NCBI RefSeq assembly: GCF_900130005.1
Contig: NZ_FQXP01000003.1
Coordinates: 868,001-932,000, forward strand
Origin: Clostridium collagenovorans DSM 3089
GTDB lineage: Bacteria > Bacillota > Clostridia > Clostridiales > Clostridiaceae
Direction of reading: 5' to 3'
DNA: 64,000 nt
The notes under the pieces were generated by a model. The model made no database searches, had not been told where the DNA came from, and saw only the letters and a program-made list of their open reading frames with translations. Shown piece after piece: positions 61,198 through 64,000 of the stretch (position 1 is its first letter; every line of letters starts with the position of its first letter). The position numbers and the translations under genes are program-made.

Positions 61198-61230
61198 AAA
61201 GACTGTAGGATACTCTTCTACAGTCTTTTT
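61198..61230 (+). terminator. Terminator of the second hydrogenase operon
   Basis: A 12-base stem (61198-61209 with 61217-61228) with a short loop is followed by a T-run. It lies 99 bases past the stop of the second hydA. Confidence 0.82.
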
Positions 61231-61398
61231 AATTAAAATCATTAAATAATATCTTAGCTTAGTTCTTGAATAATTTAAGAGTAGCGTTCATAAGATGATT
61301 TGTAGAATTGCTAATTTTTAATAAGCTCTTTATAAACATAGTATTACAATATTTATAAGGTAAAATAATATTTCAATTTATTCTATGCCTAAATCATA

Positions 61399-61941
61399 TT
61401 AATATTTATTAAAAGCTACTATATCCTCTATGTTTTTTCTCTTTTTCTCTCTAGGATTTTCATTATTATTATATCCCAAAGATACTATTAGTTCTATATC
61501 CCTATTTTTAGGAATACCTAAGGCTTTTTTTATCTCTTCATTTTTGAACCATCCTATAATACAAGTACCTAATCCTAATTCTGTAGCCTGTAGGCATAAA
61601 TGCTCTACTGCTATACCAACGTCCATAGAAGTATAATCCTTCTTCTTAATACTTGAGCCTATAGCTGAAGTTAAATTTCTCTTTTCTCCAACTACAGCTA
61701 TAATAACTGGAGCAGTTAATACAAATTTATTTATTCCAATAACAGAATCATAAATTTTGTTTTTTATTTCACTTAATATTTCTTTATCATTTACAACAAC
61801 GAACTTCCATGGCTGGGAATTGCATGCAGATGGCGCAAGTCTAGCAGCCTCTATACATTTTAATATCTTTTCTTCTTCAACTTTCTTATCTATATATCCC
61901 CTTACACTTTCTCTTAATTTAACTAATTCTAAAAATTCCAT
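61399..61941 (-). CDS. Nitroreductase family protein
   Basis: The 180-residue protein begins FLELVKLRESVRGYIDKKV with the FMN-binding RxSVR motif and has RLAPSACNSQPWKFVVV and LGLGTCIIGWF, the standard nitroreductase blocks. It is the small type that lacks the large lid insertion. These enzymes reduce nitro compounds or quinones with FMN, using NAD(P)H. The physiological substrate is unknown. The gene converges with the second hydrogenase operon and has its own start behind AAGGAGGAAAC. Confidence 0.9.
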   Translation of the reverse strand: MEFLELVKLRESVRGYIDKKVEEEKILKCIEAARLAPSACNSQPWKFVVVNDKEILSEIKNKIYDSVIGINKFVLTAPVIIAVVGEKRNLTSAIGSSIKKKDYTSMDVGIAVEHLCLQATELGLGTCIIGWFKNEEIKKALGIPKNRDIELIVSLGYNNNENPREKKRKNIEDIVAFNKY

Positions 61942-62089
61942 GTTTCCTCCTTGATAACTTGACTTATCAATATATTATTACACTGGTTACAAATACCATT
62001 ATAATTTAATATAAAATAAACTTTCAATATTTATACTATTATTTACATATTACTATTGTTAAAAGTTAACCTATAAGAAATTCAAATAG

Positions 62090-62126
62090 AAAAGACTAGG
62101 TTATAGTATATCTAAACCTAGTCTTT
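62090..62126 (-). terminator. Terminator retained at the RNase Z relic
   Basis: A 12-base stem (62090-62102 with 62114-62126), followed on the minus strand by a T-rich run, overlaps the last codons of the relic. It is the probable original terminator of that gene. Confidence 0.75.
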
Positions 62127-62275
62127 AAACTGCAAAGTTTTCTCTATTCTATCTTCTCCAATTTCAGTGTTACTAAATACTTCAGTAGCATTTTCTAAAA
62201 ACTCTTTAGGCTCTGCAATAGATAAACTGAAGGCTATTATTCCCCACCACTACCTAAAAGACAAAATTCCACCAT
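62118..62275 (-). pseudogene. rnz: Remnant of a ribonuclease Z (MBL-fold) gene
   Basis: On the minus strand ATG 62275 opens MVEFCLLGSGG, which matches the start of clostridial RNase Z. The frame stops two codons later. In another frame the sequence IAFSLSIAEPKEFLENATE continues with VFSNTEIGEDRIEKTLQFKD and a stop at 62118, which matches the RNase Z C-terminus, typically HFSPAISNPEEF followed by ENATNIF and IGKDHL. The central part of the gene, roughly 250 residues including the metal-binding HxHxDH motif, is missing. The relic is therefore an internal deletion joined between the two ends. Confidence 0.78.
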
Positions 62276-62316
62276 AATTATCACCTTTAATACTAAAAAT
62301 TATATATTTTCACTTA

Positions 62317-64000
62317 TTAGTCAGTTATCTTATAATTATCTCTACCATTTTCTTTAACTTCATATAAATTTTTATCTGCTTTCAATATTACATTATCTAT
62401 ATCATAAATTTTTCCTATACTTGCTCCAATGCTAATAGATACCCTATCCTTCACCTGTGATTTTTTATGTTCAATATCTAACTCTTTAATTTTATTTATT
62501 AAATTTTTTAGTTTATGTTCAATATATTCACCATCATAATTATCTAATAATATATAAAATTCTTCTCCACCATATCGTCCAACCACATCATTTTCAAATA
62601 CCTTATGTAAAGTTTCAGCAACTTGTAGAAGGACCTTATCCCCCTCTAAATGTCCATAATTATCATTATATAATTTAAAGAAGTCTATATCTATCATTAT
62701 AAAAGTAACTTTTCTTTCCTTATCTAGCTCTTGTAAGTCCTTTATAACTTCATGCAACTTTCTTCTATTCCATACTCCCGTCAACGAGTCTCGTAATGCT
62801 AATTCCTTTAGTTTTTTATTATATTCTTCCTTCAACTTTAACTCTCTTCTATATTCTGTTGATTTTAATCTCAACACCACAATTAAAGCAATTATAATAA
62901 GTGCCACAATTGTTCTTTGAAACTTTAATCTATTTATATCCTCTTCATTTTCCTCTGCCTTTATCTTCTCACTTACATAGATAAGTGATTGCTTAATATT
63001 TTTGTTTCTTATTTCTCCTTCTACTTCTTCTCTTTCCTCTTCTACTTTATAAGCCTTTTCATATTCATTTAAAACACCATAGGTCTGTCTTAGTTTGGTA
63101 AGCGAAGTTGATAATCCAGAGGATGCCCTATTTCTCTCTTTTAATGTATCTACTGTTTCTTTATAGGCTTCTAAGGCTTTATCATATTCACCCATATTAT
63201 ACCAACAATCTCCATATCCAGAAGTTATATATACCTCAGCATCTAAATATAACTTTTCCTTACTTCCCTTATTATATTCAGCTTTTGCTTTATCTAAATA
63301 TTTTATTGCTTCCTTAGGTTTATTAATCAAATTCAAATTGCCTGCAGCCATGGTATATGCCCAAACATATTCCTTTGGTCTCTCATATTCATCTAAATTT
63401 TCTATTTCATTTAAAAGTTCCTCTACTATCTCAAGAGATTTATTATACTCTCCATTGCCACAGTACGAATCTGATAAATATGCTAGCGTATTAATTTTTC
63501 TTTGCCTTGAAGAGTTTACCTCTTCTAGCATTAAAGCATTATTTAATATACTAATAGATTTTTCATAATCATCACTATAAGAAAAAGTGCTTCCTAATTC
63601 AATTAAAGCATCTGCTTCTAAAGCTTTCATTCTACCTTTCCTAGCTATCTTTAATGACTTTATATTATATTCTAAAGCTAAATCTAATTTATTATCTAAT
63701 AAATAATACTTACTTAATTTTAAATATATATTAGCTAAAATTTCTTTACTTGGTTTAAGTGCCTTAGCCCTATTTAATATTTCTATGGCTATTCCAATTT
63801 TCCCCTCTTGATTTTGCAAAATATTAGCTCTGCTTATATACATATTAGCAATTAAGTTATTGTACTTGTGATCGTCTCCTAATTCTATTGCCTTTTTAAA
63901 ACTTTCACTGGACTCTTCATACCTTCCAAGTTCAAAGTAATTCTTAGACATTTCATTATGACTCATAATTGATATTCCTTTTAAATAAGTACTATCTTCT
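62317..64000 (-). CDS. TPR-containing membrane GGDEF protein, 5' end beyond window edge
   Basis: The frame stays open through 64000. It has several TPR repeats (residues about 1-310 counted from ATG 63966), a membrane segment (TIVALIIIALIVVLRL), and a C-terminal GGDEF domain with FKLYNDNYGHLEGDKVLL and the active-site GRYGGEEF. It is a predicted diguanylate cyclase. The allosteric I-site, usually RxxD before the GGEEF, reads FEND, so inhibition by product is probably absent. There is no signal peptide downstream of 63966, although a single membrane helix separates the TPR and the GGDEF. The true start is therefore probably upstream of the window, although ATG 63966 has a fair ribosome site. 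Confidence 0.82.
   Translation of the reverse strand, partial: EDSTYLKGISIMSHNEMSKNYFELGRYEESSESFKKAIELGDDHKYNNLIANMYISRANILQNQEGKIGIAIEILNRAKALKPSKEILANIYLKLSKYYLLDNKLDLALEYNIKSLKIARKGRMKALEADALIELGSTFSYSDDYEKSISILNNALMLEEVNSSRQRKINTLAYLSDSYCGNGEYNKSLEIVEELLNEIENLDEYERPKEYVWAYTMAAGNLNLINKPKEAIKYLDKAKAEYNKGSKEKLYLDAEVYITSGYGDCWYNMGEYDKALEAYKETVDTLKERNRASSGLSTSLTKLRQTYGVLNEYEKAYKVEEEREEVEGEIRNKNIKQSLIYVSEKIKAEENEEDINRLKFQRTIVALIIIALIVVLRLKSTEYRRELKLKEEYNKKLKELALRDSLTGVWNRRKLHEVIKDLQELDKERKVTFIMIDIDFFKLYNDNYGHLEGDKVLLQVAETLHKVFENDVVGRYGGEEFYILLDNYDGEYIEHKLKNLINKIKELDIEHKKSQVKDRVSISIGASIGKIYDIDNVILKADKNLYEVKENGRDNYKITD

Noticed and set aside
1..64000. CRISPR arrays, prophage genes, transposases, tRNA and rRNA genes
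   Set aside because: I looked for regularly spaced repeats, integrase or transposase motifs and tRNA-like T-loop sequences and saw none that I could support.

Overview
The window is AT-rich, Gram-positive chromosomal DNA of a fermentative, strictly anaerobic Clostridium-like Firmicute. The reasons are the AGGAGG-type ribosome binding sites, short AT-rich hairpins at gene ends, two [FeFe]-hydrogenase operons, a cobalamin and a manganese riboswitch, an LPXTG-anchored subtilase, a clostridial M16C peptidase and DUF1846. I cannot name the species. No rRNA, tRNA, CRISPR array, prophage or insertion sequence is visible. Most genes are on the minus strand.

Region by region. 1-2.1 kb: two tandem secreted/membrane proteins with poly-Gly/poly-Ser stretches and Tim44-like domains, then a Nudix hydrolase. 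2.2-5.9 kb: a NitT/TauT-type ABC transporter and a YidC insertase with a small membrane partner. 5.9-9 kb: a Mn2+ (yybP-ykoY) riboswitch with a terminator platform driving a P2-type cation ATPase. 9-16 kb: a pentapeptide-repeat potassium channel, a PHP phosphoesterase and a 1526-residue cell-wall subtilase. 16.6-20.7 kb: hydCBA, a complete trimeric [FeFe]-hydrogenase of the electron-bifurcating type. 21-28.5 kb: a YgiQ radical SAM protein, a hotdog thioesterase, a PD-(D/E)XK plus XPD/DinG-like helicase, a 59-residue membrane protein and a MATE exporter. 28.7-40.6 kb: a MacB-like ABC pair with a long coiled coil, DUF1846, an M16C peptidase, a zinc-ribbon mini-protein, a TVP38 protein and a flavodoxin.

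40.9-44.7 kb is a B12-riboswitch-controlled corrinoid uptake operon (btuF-btuC-btuD plus a CGGC-domain protein). 44.7-51.6 kb holds a DUF402 protein, an amidohydrolase, an orphan Cys-rich helical protein, a GntR/ABC operon, an ArsR/NifX-like pair with a clear operator, and an ArsC/Spx-like protein. 51.7-57 kb holds an ElaA acetyltransferase, an unrecognised three-gene operon (membrane protein, nitrilase-like protein, frameshifted paralogue of the first), and a TetR regulator with matching operators in front of itself and a membrane protein. 57.5-61.1 kb is a second trimeric hydrogenase on the plus strand. Its NuoF-like subunit is stripped of accessory Fe-S domains and its HydA has an altered L1 motif. 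The window ends with a nitroreductase, a collapsed RNase Z relic and a TPR-GGDEF protein.

The most unusual items are the A_AAA_AAG site joining the two halves of a broken membrane gene exactly in the frame of its intact paralogue, the non-canonical second hydrogenase, the nitrilase-like protein with Arg in place of the catalytic Lys, and the Cys-rich protein at 47.2 kb. No single feature is certain to be a wholly new system. The operon at 52.3-55.2 kb is the best candidate.
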